Shown: piece by piece, positions 1-9,212 of the stretch
Layout of the letters: each line of letters begins with the position of its first letter
Numbering within the stretch: position 1 is the first letter of the stretch
Assembly: GCF_016316925.1 (NCBI RefSeq)
Contig: NZ_JAEEGB010000038.1
Span: 1-64,000 of the forward strand
Direction of reading: 5' to 3'
Origin: Clostridium aciditolerans
GTDB lineage: Bacteria; Bacillota; Clostridia; Clostridiales; Clostridiaceae
DNA length: 64,000 nucleotides
Position numbers and translations under genes: made by a program
Notes under the pieces: generated by a model
Database searches by the model: none
What the model was told of the DNA's origin: nothing
Seen by the model: the letters and a program-made list of their open reading frames with translations, nothing else

Positions 1-457
1 AATTTAAAGGAGACAAGAAAATTATATCGTTTACGTTGTTGAATATTGTCGTATGCTTTTGTTTGCTTTCTTCAATATGTTTAAATGATGTGATATCTGT
101 GTGGTATCCTGCTATATATATATTTTTGCCATTCTCATTTTTCAAAGCTTTGCCATTACTTTTTATCCACTTATATCCCTGATACTTGGATTTTATACGA
201 TATTCAGCCATAAAATAATCATCCTTGCCGTCGATAACTTTTTTAAAAGCATTTGACAACTGGTCAACATCATCAGGATGAATAAGTGTAAACCAAAAAT
301 CCATATGTTCTATAATTTCATTTTTAGAATAACCTAAGAAATTTACTAAGGCTCCAATTATAGCAGTTTCACCGGTTATCAAATCATACTCCCAGATCCA
401 TTCAGATAGGCTATCAGCAATAAGGCTATCTCGTATAGATTTATCTAAATTAAGCAA
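1..457 (-). CDS. PAS-domain signalling protein, N-terminal part (cut by window edge)
   Basis: The minus strand reads open from a TTG at 457 to the window edge, giving about 152 residues. The TTG has a GGGGGG ribosome binding site seven bases upstream. The first ~115 residues form a PAS_3-type sensor domain, with the typical EWIWEYDLITGE, LGYSKNEI, IHPDDV and GYHTDIT segments. A second PAS domain seems to start at the edge (FNNVNDIIFLSPLN). The output domain lies outside the window, so it could be a diguanylate cyclase, a kinase or something else. No signal peptide or membrane segment precedes the PAS domain, so it is probably cytoplasmic. It is transcribed divergently from the gene at 685. 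Confidence 0.8.
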   Translation of the reverse strand, partial: MLNLDKSIRDSLIADSLSEWIWEYDLITGETAIIGALVNFLGYSKNEIIEHMDFWFTLIHPDDVDQLSNAFKKVIDGKDDYFMAEYRIKSKYQGYKWIKSNGKALKNENGKNIYIAGYHTDITSFKHIEESKQKHTTIFNNVNDIIFLSPLN

Positions 458-503
458 TACTATGTCCCCCCAAATAAAGAATTTACCGTTATAAATTACT
501 TTT

Positions 504-533
504 ATTGTAGCACATTTTGTTGAATCTACACAA
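504..533 (-). promoter_or_regulatory. Putative promoter of the PAS gene
   Basis: On the minus strand TTGTGT and TACAAT are separated by 18 bases, about 47 bases upstream of the TTG start. The -10 is good and the -35 moderate. No other element is obvious in this divergent intergenic region. Confidence 0.4.
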
Positions 534-684
534 ATATTCTCATAATTTTATATAAAAATATAAAGTGAAAATTAGTTTTTATAATTTTTATAATATAGAT
601 TCTTTTCATATAATACAAGTTTTGATATATTATAAAGTGAAACTTAAATGAACTTTATCTGTTTCTTAGTTAAAGGGGGATTTT

Positions 685-1644
685 ATGAAATTTATTGGTT
701 ACAGAACATTAAAAACAGGAATAGGTGCATCAATTGCGATGATTATAGCAAAGCAGATAGGTTTAGAATATGCTGTATCTGCTGGAATCATTACTATACT
801 AAGTATTCAAAATACAAAAAGACAATCTGTAAATATAGCCATCCAACGTATGGCTTCGTGCATAGTAGCACTATTAATTTCATCTGCTGTATTTATGCTT
901 TTGGGATACAACGCAATAGCCTTCGGTATCTTTCTATTAATATTTATTCCTATAACGGTAAGATTTAAATTAGAGCAAGGGATAGTTGTAAGTTCTGTGC
1001 TTGTAACTCATTTATTAGTTCAGAAATCCTCTAACATATTTTGGATTGGAAATGAGTTAGGGCTTATGATTATAGGTGTTGGAGTAGCACTACTACTAAA
1101 TCTATATATGCCAAGCATAGAGGAAGAAATTAAAAAGGATCAGGTATACATAGAAGAAAAAATGAAAGAAATTTTGTTTCAAATGATAAAAGCACTTAAA
1201 GACAATAATATCTCTATAAAAGAAGAGAAATTATTTAATGAACTTGAAAAAAGACTCCATATGGCTAGAATACGTGCATACAATAATTTAAATAATTACT
1301 TTATGTCAGATGTCAGTTACTATGTTCAATATATGGAGATGAGAACACAGCAGTATGAAACGTTAAAAAGGATGCAAGAGCATTTTCAAAGGTTTTTTAT
1401 GACCTATGAACAAAGTATTATAATGGCATATTTTACAGAAAGTGTTGCAAATTCTCTACATGAGGAAAATACAGCTGAAAAGCAATTAAAGGCTGTAGAG
1501 ATACTAAGGGGGGATTTTAAAAAAATGGAGCTTCCTAGAACAAGGGAGGAATTTGAAAATAGAGCAATGCTTTTTCAATTTTTAAATGATTTAGAACAAT
1601 TTCTAATAATAAAAAATGAATTCAGAAAAAACTTTATCAAATGA
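685..1644 (+). CDS. Aromatic acid exporter family membrane protein (ArAE_1/DUF939-like)
   Basis: A 319-residue protein whose first ~145 residues hold four or five hydrophobic segments. It opens with MKFIGYRTLKTGIGASIA, typical of the ArAE_1 (DUF939, YqjA-like) family. The remaining ~170 residues are soluble and helical, rich in Glu/Lys, matching the usual cytoplasmic C-terminal domain of these proteins. The start has an AAAGGGGGA site just upstream. The family name suggests export of aromatic acids, but most Firmicute members have no known substrate. It stands alone and ends at a hairpin terminator shared with the convergent ferritin-like gene. Confidence 0.8.
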   Translation: MKFIGYRTLKTGIGASIAMIIAKQIGLEYAVSAGIITILSIQNTKRQSVNIAIQRMASCIVALLISSAVFMLLGYNAIAFGIFLLIFIPITVRFKLEQGIVVSSVLVTHLLVQKSSNIFWIGNELGLMIIGVGVALLLNLYMPSIEEEIKKDQVYIEEKMKEILFQMIKALKDNNISIKEEKLFNELEKRLHMARIRAYNNLNNYFMSDVSYYVQYMEMRTQQYETLKRMQEHFQRFFMTYEQSIIMAYFTESVANSLHEENTAEKQLKAVEILRGDFKKMELPRTREEFENRAMLFQFLNDLEQFLIIKNEFRKNFIK

Positions 1645-1648
1645 TTTT

Positions 1649-1710
1649 AAGGCTCAGTTCTTCATCTGAGCCTTAGACTACTTGCAAACATATTTTATAA
1701 GTAGTTTTTT
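1649..1710. terminator. Two consecutive hairpins between convergent genes
   Basis: The first hairpin is AAGGCTCAG/CTGAGCCTT with an 8-base loop. The second is ACTACTT/AAGTAGT followed by a T run, which suits termination of the upstream plus-strand gene. The CTGAGCCTTAGA arm recurs in the hairpin at 28739-28797. Confidence 0.7.
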
Positions 1711-1718
1711 ATTTTACA

Positions 1719-2213
1719 TTAAAATGGTTCAAAACCTTGGTCTGCCCACCATTCTTCAAGCAAATTATCATACTCCTTAGAAAAGGCTTCTACATGCAAT
1801 TCTTCCCACTTTGATAACACTTCATATAATTTTTTTGCCTTATCTATATCAGTGCTAGCAGCAGCATTTTTATAGAATTCAACAGCAGCCATTTCATTTT
1901 GTATAGCTATACCAAAAACAGATACTACAAGTGCAGCACTTTTTCTATCAAGTTTATCCCAGCTAAAAAGTTTTGGTGATGGTAGGGCTTCTATCATAGC
2001 TAAATTAAAATCATCTTCTTTATCGTTTTTTATTTTATCGAAAAGATTTTTTAGCCAGTCTATATGTTTTAGCTCCTCATTATGTAAATCAATAAAGGCA
2101 TCTTTTACTTCTTCAGATATTCCATTTTTCTCAGAAGCAAGCTTGTAGAATTCTGATCCCTCAATTTCATTAATTATAGCTTGTTTTAATAATTGAAGTT
2201 CTTTTTTATTCAT
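1719..2213 (-). CDS. Ferritin-like/rubrerythrin-type diiron protein
   Basis: A 164-residue, almost entirely helical protein. It has the two E...ExxH pairs of the ferritin-like fold: E17-E20 with EELKH near residues 47-51, and NEMAAVEFYKNAA with EELHVEAF in the second half. Such proteins bind a diiron centre and act in peroxide or oxygen detoxification, or in iron handling, in anaerobes. It lacks the C-terminal rubredoxin domain of classical rubrerythrin, so I do not call it rbr. An AGGAGG site precedes the ATG. The C-terminus is unusual in ending with Trp-Trp and aromatic residues (EEWWADQGFEPF). Confidence 0.75.
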   Translation of the reverse strand: MNKKELQLLKQAIINEIEGSEFYKLASEKNGISEEVKDAFIDLHNEELKHIDWLKNLFDKIKNDKEDDFNLAMIEALPSPKLFSWDKLDRKSAALVVSVFGIAIQNEMAAVEFYKNAAASTDIDKAKKLYEVLSKWEELHVEAFSKEYDNLLEEWWADQGFEPF

Positions 2214-2626
2214 TATAATACCTCCTATGGTATAGTTATTATTGTTTAGTAATTATTATTAATTTAATTATAGCATTTATAAAATAAATTACCAGTATTT
2301 TTTAAAATTAGTTATAATTTTTTATCACAAAAAATATAGCAATTAATATATAAAATTTAACAAAGGTATAAGCCTCTATTTGTATTTACAGTATTATATA
2401 AAGCAATGCTCAAATATATTAAAACAAATTCGAAAAAATGAAAAAAATTATAAGTCTAATTAAAAGAATTGTAATTTACTGTTTTTTACTACTATAAAAG
2501 TGCTATATAATTTACTTCTAAATGTAAAAATATGTTTGATAAAAATGCTTTAAAATATCTAATAATGTAGTTAAAATTGTATTAAGGATAGTATTCTGAA
2601 TATTAGGACGAAAGAGGGGGACGTAC
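2214..2626. other. AT-rich divergent intergenic region
   Basis: About 410 bases separate the ferritin-like gene and the kinase gene. Beyond the two ribosome binding sites I see a TATAAT (minus strand, near 2268) that could serve the ferritin gene, without a good -35. No open frame, repeat or riboswitch is recognisable. Confidence 0.5.
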
Positions 2627-4822
2627 TTGGTTTTTAATTATTTAATAATACATTCAATTAGAGTATCTCTAATTGTACTTGTAGCTATTTTTTTTATAGT
2701 TATACTGATGGTTTTTTTGCTAGATCGTAAGATATATTTAGGTATGTGGGCAGGAGGATTAGGTCTGTTTTTGGCAAATATTATACTGCTTATGAGTGTT
2801 AACTATAGTTATGGAAATGAATTTATAATATTATTGCAAAGAATTTTTAGTTCATTAGGAGCTTTGCTTATGGCAGAAGGATGTATGAAGCTCTTAAACA
2901 AAAAAATTAATCGTAGTATACTTGTTTTCTTATGCCTTAACATAATAGCTGCAACAAATTATGCATTAGGCTTAATGCCTATTAGATTCCTTTTATTTAT
3001 TCACTTCACTTTTTTAACCTATGTTAATGTATACATAGCTATTGAACTAATTAGATCTAAACAGTATATTATGTTTAATAAATATGTATTAGGGTTTGCC
3101 TTTTTAGCCTGGGGTATGTCATATGCTGTTAAGGGTATTGTTTTTATAATAAAGCCACAATTTAGGTTATGGGGAGTTGTTACCACTTTTATAATGACAT
3201 TATTCTTTTTAATCTACGCTATTTTTGCTTTTTATAGGCACAAAACAAATCTATTATATGAAAAAGAAATGTGTTTTGATGATATTTTTAATTATTCAGC
3301 AATTGGTATGGCGGTGGTTGGAGTAGATGGCAGTATTATGCGGGGGAATGAATCTCTTAGTAAAATATTAGGATATTCTTGCGCCGAATTGAAGGGGCTA
3401 TATTCTAAAGATATTACATATGAAGAGGATATGGATATGACCTTGAAGGGAGTAGAGGAGCTTTTATCAGAAAAAAAGAATTCTTTTCAAGTAGAAAAAA
3501 GATATTGTAATAAAAATGGACATGTCGTATGGGCCATTGTAAATATTTCTTTAATTAGAAACAAGAAACAGAAACCGCTGTATTTTGTTTTACAAGTTCA
3601 AGATGTAACCAGTTATAAAACTCTACAAAATGAGCTTATAAAAAGTAATGAAAAGTATAAGACATTATTAAACTCCTATGACAATTCGATAGCAGTATTG
3701 GACAAAGAGTATAGATATGTAGTCGCAAACCAGCATGTTGTGGATACAATAAATCATCAAACAAATAAAAACTTTACACTCAGCACTATTGTTGGACAGA
3801 AGGTTAAAGATATATGCCCTAATATATATAATAGTGATATATTTAAAATATACAAATATGTAATGAACACTAGAGAATCTAAACATGATATCATTGAATT
3901 TACTAATCAAAAGGGTTATACAGAATGGTATGAACTCAATGTTACACCATCACATGAAGGTATTCTTGTTATTATGAATGATATTACTGATAGAGTTAAA
4001 GATCATCAAATAATGAAAGAAACTATAGAGTTAGATAGATTGAGAACGGAATTTTTTGCAAATCTCTCACATGAATTCAGAACCCCTTTAAATATTATAA
4101 TAAGCTCTAATAAAATGCTTTTAGATGCTGTGAATAATCAGGAAGGACTAACAAAAGACTATGCAGTAAAATATTTAAGAGCATCGAAACAGAATTGCTA
4201 TAGATTGCTTCGCCTAATTAATAATATAATGGATATTACAAAATTTGATTCTGGCTTTTTACATTCAAACCTTCAATGCTGGGATATTATAAACGTAGTT
4301 GAAGAGATAGCACAATCCATTGTAGAATATGCAAAAAATAAGAATATAGATATGATATTTGACACCGATGTTGAAGAAAAATATATTATGTGTGATGCGG
4401 ATAAGATTGAGAGAGTGATGTTAAATCTGCTTTCGAATGCAATTAAATTTACACATAATGGAGGAACTATTGAGGTTAAAATCTTTGATAAGAACGACTC
4501 TATAGAAATTATAGTAAAAGATAATGGAATTGGTATACCAGAAGATAAACTAAACTTGATATTTGATAGATTTAGACAAGTTGATAAGTCTCTTACAAGA
4601 AATCAAGAGGGAAGTGGAATAGGTTTATCTCTAGCAAAGGTATTTGTGGAGATGCATAAAGGTACAATTGAGGTTTTCAGCACTAAAGGTAAAGGAACAA
4701 CTTTTTTGGTAAAATTGCCTATAAATAATTCTTGCATCCTGGATGAAATTTCTATATCTAAACAAATATGTGATAGTAAAATAGAGAAAGTGAATGTCGA
4801 ATTTTCAGATATATATTTTTAG
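2627..4822 (+). CDS. Membrane PAS-PAS sensor histidine kinase
   Basis: A 731-residue kinase starting at TTG behind GAGGGGG. Six or seven hydrophobic segments fill residues ~5-205. PAS domain 1 spans ~216-330 and PAS domain 2 ~345-455. The HisKA domain has the phosphoacceptor His482 in SHEFRTPLN. The ATPase domain shows NAIKFTHNGG (N box), DNGIGIPEDK (G1) and GSGIGLSLAK (G2). No receiver domain is fused and no response regulator gene is adjacent, so it is an orphan. The C-terminus ends VNVEFSDIYF, nearly the same peptide that ends the hybrid kinase at 45058-48429. The signal sensed cannot be read from the sequence. Confidence 0.9.
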   Translation: MVFNYLIIHSIRVSLIVLVAIFFIVILMVFLLDRKIYLGMWAGGLGLFLANIILLMSVNYSYGNEFIILLQRIFSSLGALLMAEGCMKLLNKKINRSILVFLCLNIIAATNYALGLMPIRFLLFIHFTFLTYVNVYIAIELIRSKQYIMFNKYVLGFAFLAWGMSYAVKGIVFIIKPQFRLWGVVTTFIMTLFFLIYAIFAFYRHKTNLLYEKEMCFDDIFNYSAIGMAVVGVDGSIMRGNESLSKILGYSCAELKGLYSKDITYEEDMDMTLKGVEELLSEKKNSFQVEKRYCNKNGHVVWAIVNISLIRNKKQKPLYFVLQVQDVTSYKTLQNELIKSNEKYKTLLNSYDNSIAVLDKEYRYVVANQHVVDTINHQTNKNFTLSTIVGQKVKDICPNIYNSDIFKIYKYVMNTRESKHDIIEFTNQKGYTEWYELNVTPSHEGILVIMNDITDRVKDHQIMKETIELDRLRTEFFANLSHEFRTPLNIIISSNKMLLDAVNNQEGLTKDYAVKYLRASKQNCYRLLRLINNIMDITKFDSGFLHSNLQCWDIINVVEEIAQSIVEYAKNKNIDMIFDTDVEEKYIMCDADKIERVMLNLLSNAIKFTHNGGTIEVKIFDKNDSIEIIVKDNGIGIPEDKLNLIFDRFRQVDKSLTRNQEGSGIGLSLAKVFVEMHKGTIEVFSTKGKGTTFLVKLPINNSCILDEISISKQICDSKIEKVNVEFSDIYF

Positions 4823-4827
4823 AATTT

Positions 4828-4860
4828 CAAGAGAGTGAAAGTATTGTTCATTCTCTATTA
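4828..4860 (+). terminator. Weak hairpin terminator after the kinase
   Basis: AGAGAGTGAA and TTCATTCTCT pair around a 7-base loop and are followed by ATTATTTTT. The rest of the ~455-base gap to ftsH is AT-rich. I see only an isolated TATAAT near 5190 there, and no other feature. Confidence 0.5.
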
Positions 4861-5277
4861 TTTTTGAACTTTATCCGAAATGGTATTTAATCTCCACCTA
4901 ACGTCAAGAATTCTGTTTATCAATAATAACACTTTAGAATAAATGAATATATATGCAATTTGAGTTTCAAAAAAATGTTTGAATTTACCAGAAAGAGAGA
5001 CTTTTACTGCTATATTTATTGGAATGCTGATATTAAAGGATTTGTATAAGTCTTATTTCTATGTATTCTAAATAGAAAATAAAATATATATTTTGAAAAT
5101 AGTGACTTAAAATGAAAATATAAATTTTTTATTAAATAGTGGAAAAAAGCATTAAAACCTATACCTTTTTTCATGGAAATAACTATAATATTCAGTGGGA
5201 GAGAAATCGTAAAATATAAGTTGTTTTACGTTTAAATATGTTAAAAAATGTTATTTGTTAAAGGAGAAAAGGTGTGT

Positions 5278-7071
5278 ATGAGTTGGGAAAAATTTACGAC
5301 ATATGTTTTAATGGGGATAGTATTACTTCCTATTATTGTTTGTCCATTTATATTATTAAAAAATCCTAGTTTTGCACCGTATAATAATTTAAACGTTCTG
5401 AAAAATACAATAGCACGTAATTATACGGATGCAGATATGAGATTTAATGATTTCAAAGCTATGGTTGAAAGTGGCAAGGTACAAAAGGTTGATTATAATG
5501 AAGTAGACTCTATTCTTGAAGCAGAAGATAAGTCAGGAAAAACTTTTACTTTTGAAAATCCTAAGAACTCACAGTTCAGACAGTATTTGTTGGAGCATAA
5601 AGTAATAATTAAAGAATCTTCTAATGTTTATTCAAAGATACTAAATGTTGTGTTATTCAGCATAATTATATCCTTTGTAATAAGGCTGATAGCTAGATAT
5701 AGAAAAAAAGAGGCTTTTCCAGCAGGAATGGGAGGAGCAAATTCAGAGGACTTCAATGAATCAAAGAATGTTAATGTTAAATTTAGTGATGTAGCAGGTA
5801 ATTCAGAAGCTAAAGATAACATGCAGGATATAATTGAGTTTTTGAAGGATCCAGATAGATTTAAAAAATTTGGAGTGAAGATTCCTAAAGGAATAATATT
5901 ATATGGACCTCCTGGAACAGGAAAAACCCTTTTAGCAAAAGCTTTAGCAGGTGAAGCAGGTGCCTCCTTTATTGCAACAAGTGGATCTAATTTTGTAGAA
6001 AAATATGTAGGAGTAGGGGCATCTAGAATAAGAAAATTATTTACAGAAGCTAGAAAGAAAACTCCAGCTATAATATTTATTGATGAAATAGATGCAGTTG
6101 GTGGTAAAAGAGGATCAGAAGGCACAAGCACCAGTGAAGATGCTAAAACACTAAATCAACTTCTTGTAGAAATGGACGGATTTAAAGATGATGAAAACAT
6201 TATAGTTGTAGCTGCAACAAATAGGCTCGATATGTTAGATGATGCACTAATTCGTGCAGGAAGATTTGATAGACATGTAATGGTAGGTCTTCCAGATTTA
6301 AATGCGAGACACGAAATTTTAAAGGTACACTCAAAGAATAAGCCTTTATCAAAGGAAGTTGATTTATTACAGATAGCTAAACAAACAGTCTATATGAGTG
6401 GGGCTGATTTATCAGGAGTGATGAATGAAGCTGCTATATACGCTATTAAGGAAAATAGCACAGAAATTACTCTAAGACATATTGACAGAGCAATAAACAA
6501 AATCGTTGCTGGGGATGAAAAGAAAGATAGATCAAATATATCTGATTTAGAGAAGAAAATAACAGCATATCATGAAGCTGGGCATGCTATAATAGCCAAA
6601 CTATTGAATAAAGAAAGTGTGCCAAAGGTTTCTATCATCCCAACAACAAAAGGAGCAGCTGGATATACCTTAATAAATCCAGGTGAAAAAATGTTCCAAA
6701 CTAAAGAAGAAATATTAAATAAAATAAGTGGGTTGCTCGGTGGAAGAGCAGCTGAAGAAATAATATTTGGGAAGCAAAATATAACAGGCGGCGCATCAAA
6801 TGATCTACAAAGAGCTACAAAAATGGCTTTAACATTAATAACAAAATACGGGATGAGCGAAAAACTAGGCCTTGTAAGTTTTGATGACAGAGAAATTTCT
6901 CTTCAAAATGAATTATTATTAAGTGAAACTAAACAAATATTAGACAAAATCTATAAAAAAACCTTAGATTATATACTAATAAATAAGGATAAATTAGAAG
7001 CTGTTGCACAAAGATTATTAAACCACGAAATAATAGACGAAAATGACCTAGATATGCTGCTTGTAGGTTAG
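5278..7071 (+). CDS. ftsH: ATP-dependent zinc metalloprotease FtsH, copy 1
   Basis: A 597-residue membrane AAA+ protease that degrades misfolded membrane and regulatory proteins. TM1 is near residues 7-27 and TM2 near 118-137, with a ~90-residue external domain between them. Walker A is GPPGTGKT at 210-217, Walker B IIFIDEID near 265-272, and the second-region arginines are in RAGRFDRH. The peptidase has HEAGH at 432-436 with Asp509 as third zinc ligand. I chose the ATG at 5278, nine bases after AAAGGAGAAAA, because it matches the start of copy 2; upstream in-frame ATG 5248 lacks a ribosome site. Residues after ~164 are identical to copy 2 except near the end. Confidence 0.95.
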   Translation: MSWEKFTTYVLMGIVLLPIIVCPFILLKNPSFAPYNNLNVLKNTIARNYTDADMRFNDFKAMVESGKVQKVDYNEVDSILEAEDKSGKTFTFENPKNSQFRQYLLEHKVIIKESSNVYSKILNVVLFSIIISFVIRLIARYRKKEAFPAGMGGANSEDFNESKNVNVKFSDVAGNSEAKDNMQDIIEFLKDPDRFKKFGVKIPKGIILYGPPGTGKTLLAKALAGEAGASFIATSGSNFVEKYVGVGASRIRKLFTEARKKTPAIIFIDEIDAVGGKRGSEGTSTSEDAKTLNQLLVEMDGFKDDENIIVVAATNRLDMLDDALIRAGRFDRHVMVGLPDLNARHEILKVHSKNKPLSKEVDLLQIAKQTVYMSGADLSGVMNEAAIYAIKENSTEITLRHIDRAINKIVAGDEKKDRSNISDLEKKITAYHEAGHAIIAKLLNKESVPKVSIIPTTKGAAGYTLINPGEKMFQTKEEILNKISGLLGGRAAEEIIFGKQNITGGASNDLQRATKMALTLITKYGMSEKLGLVSFDDREISLQNELLLSETKQILDKIYKKTLDYILINKDKLEAVAQRLLNHEIIDENDLDMLLVG

Positions 7072-7080
7072 ATATAATTG

Positions 7081-7131
7081 AACAAAATGTTTTTTAAAAT
7101 TGAGAATTTTAAAAAACATTTTGTTTTTTTT
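7081..7131 (+). terminator. Strong intrinsic terminator after ftsH copy 1
   Basis: A perfect 21-bp stem (AACAAAATG... pairing with ...CATTTTGTT) closes a GAG loop and is followed by a T run. It separates the two ftsH genes into different transcription units. The gap downstream (7132-7396) holds a tandem TATGAAGTAT and two TAGTCAAG boxes near 7164 and 7178. Confidence 0.9.
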
Positions 7132-7396
7132 GTGAATAATTATGAAGTATTATGAAGTATTTTGTAGTCAAGCTAGTATAGTCAAGTATATAAATACAGC
7201 AAAACATTAATTATAATTTATAGGAAACTATAGAATAATACGTGATGGATTACTTCCTATAAACACAGTATGTGTATTAAATGAAAATGGTCAAACTTTT
7301 TTACAAAAACTCTTAATTAGATTTACGAATTTCAGCCATTTATGAGGACTGATATGATCAATCTTTTTACAAACCAACAAAAGGAGAATAGCGAAT

Positions 7397-9190
7397 ATGA
7401 ATTGGGATAAGTTTACAACGTATTTTTTAATGGGGTTAATATTACTTCCTATTATTGTTTGTCCATTTATAGTATTAAAGAATCCTAGTTATAAACCGTA
7501 TAATAGCTTCAGCTTTATGAAAAGTACAGTGGCGCGCAATTATATGGATGCAGATATGAGATTTAATGATTTCAAAGCTATGGTTGAAAGCGGTAAAGTA
7601 CAAAAGGTTTATTACAACGAAGTAGACTCTGTTCTTGAGGCAGAGGATAAGTCAGGAAAAGCTTTTACTTTTGAAAATCCTAAGAACTCACAGTTCAGAC
7701 AGTATTTGTTGGAGCATAAAGTAATAATTAAAGAATCTTCTAGTGTTTATTCAACTATACTAAACTTTATATTATTCAGCATAATTATATCTTTTGTAAT
7801 AGGACTAATAGCTAGATATAGAAAAAAAGAGGCTTTCCCAGCAGGAATGAGAGGAGCAAATTCAGAGCACTTCAGTGAGTCCAAAGATGTTAATGTTAAA
7901 TTTAGTGATGTAGCAGGTAATTCAGAAGCTAAAGATAACATGCAGGATATAATTGAATTCTTGAAGGACCCAGATCGATTTAAAAAATTTGGAGTGAAGA
8001 TTCCTAAAGGAATAATATTATATGGACCTCCTGGAACAGGAAAAACCCTTTTAGCAAAAGCTTTAGCAGGTGAAGCAGGTGCCTCCTTTATTGCAACAAG
8101 TGGATCTAATTTTGTAGAAAAATATGTAGGAGTAGGGGCATCTAGAATAAGAAAATTATTTACAGAAGCTAGAAAGAAAACTCCAGCTATAATATTTATT
8201 GATGAAATAGATGCAGTTGGTGGTAAAAGAGGATCAGAAGGCACAAGCACCAGCGAAGATGCTAAAACACTAAATCAGCTTCTTGTAGAAATGGACGGCT
8301 TTAAAGATGATGAAAACATTATAGTTGTAGCTGCAACAAATAGACTTGATATGTTAGATGATGCATTAATTCGTGCAGGAAGATTTGATAGACATGTAAT
8401 GGTAGGTCTTCCTGATTTAAATGCGAGACACGAAATTTTAAAAGTTCATTCAAAGAACAAACCGTTATCAAAAGAAGTTGATTTGTTGCAAATAGCTAAG
8501 CAAACAGTTTATATGAGTGGAGCTGATTTATCAGGAGTAATGAATGAAGCTGCTATATACGCTATTAAAGAAAATAGCACAGAAATTACTCTAAGACATA
8601 TTGACAGAGCAATAAACAAAATCGTTGCTGGAGATGAAAAGAAAGATAGATCAAATATATCTGATTTAGAAAAGAAAATAACAGCATACCATGAAGCAGG
8701 ACATGCTATAATAGCCAAACTATTGAATAAAGAAAGTGTACCAAAGGTTTCTATCATTCCAACAACAAAAGGAGCAGCGGGATATACTCTAATAAATCCA
8801 GGTGAAAAAATGTTCCAAACTAAAGAAGAAATATTAAATAAAATAAGTGGGTTGCTCGGTGGAAGAGCAGCTGAAGAAATAATATTTGGGAAGCAAAATA
8901 TAACAGGCGGCGCATCAAATGATCTACAAAGAGCTACAAAAATGGCTTTAACATTAATAACAAAATACGGGATGAGCGAAAAACTAGGCCTTGTAAGTTT
9001 TGATGACAGAGAAATTTCTCTTCAAAATGAATTATTATTAAGTGAAACTAAACAAATATTAGACAAAATCTATAAAAAAACCTTAGATTATATACTAGTA
9101 AACAAGGACAAACTAGAAGTTGTAGCACAAAGATTATTAAGCTATGAAATAATAGACGAAAATGACCTAGATATGCTGCTTGTAGGATAA
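7397..9190 (+). CDS. ftsH: ATP-dependent zinc metalloprotease FtsH, copy 2
   Basis: The same length (597 residues) and architecture as the gene just upstream, with Walker A, Walker B, HEAGH and the third-ligand Asp all intact. About 28 substitutions separate the two copies in the first ~163 residues (TM1, external domain, TM2), and about four lie in the last ~25 residues. The intervening ~400 residues are identical, while the DNA keeps scattered synonymous changes. This pattern suggests tandem duplication followed by gene conversion or purifying selection over the catalytic part, with freer divergence of the substrate-facing external domain. The start has its own AAAGGAGAA site. A family-A palindrome begins 22 bases after the stop. 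Confidence 0.95.
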   Translation: MNWDKFTTYFLMGLILLPIIVCPFIVLKNPSYKPYNSFSFMKSTVARNYMDADMRFNDFKAMVESGKVQKVYYNEVDSVLEAEDKSGKAFTFENPKNSQFRQYLLEHKVIIKESSSVYSTILNFILFSIIISFVIGLIARYRKKEAFPAGMRGANSEHFSESKDVNVKFSDVAGNSEAKDNMQDIIEFLKDPDRFKKFGVKIPKGIILYGPPGTGKTLLAKALAGEAGASFIATSGSNFVEKYVGVGASRIRKLFTEARKKTPAIIFIDEIDAVGGKRGSEGTSTSEDAKTLNQLLVEMDGFKDDENIIVVAATNRLDMLDDALIRAGRFDRHVMVGLPDLNARHEILKVHSKNKPLSKEVDLLQIAKQTVYMSGADLSGVMNEAAIYAIKENSTEITLRHIDRAINKIVAGDEKKDRSNISDLEKKITAYHEAGHAIIAKLLNKESVPKVSIIPTTKGAAGYTLINPGEKMFQTKEEILNKISGLLGGRAAEEIIFGKQNITGGASNDLQRATKMALTLITKYGMSEKLGLVSFDDREISLQNELLLSETKQILDKIYKKTLDYILVNKDKLEVVAQRLLSYEIIDENDLDMLLVG

Positions 9191-9212
9191 ACCTATATAG
9201 GGGGACTAGACC

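Noticed and set aside
648-968. Open frame overlapping the start of the ArAE-like gene
   Set aside because: It is a different frame of the same region with Cys/Tyr/Ile-rich composition and no ribosome site; the 685 frame encodes a recognisable family.
4823-5277. Possible riboswitch or small RNA upstream of ftsH copy 1
   Set aside because: The region is AT-rich without conserved stems or known aptamer motifs.
5628-6131. Open frame antisense to ftsH copy 1, repeated antisense to copy 2 at 7747-8250
   Set aside because: It is the mirror of a highly conserved coding region. It has no ribosome site and is preserved only because the ftsH sequence is.
7160-7290. CtsR-type heat-shock operator before ftsH copy 2
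   Set aside because: AGTCAAG pairs and a single GGTCAAA exist, but the spacing does not fit the tandem heptamer operator; kept only as a low-interest observation.
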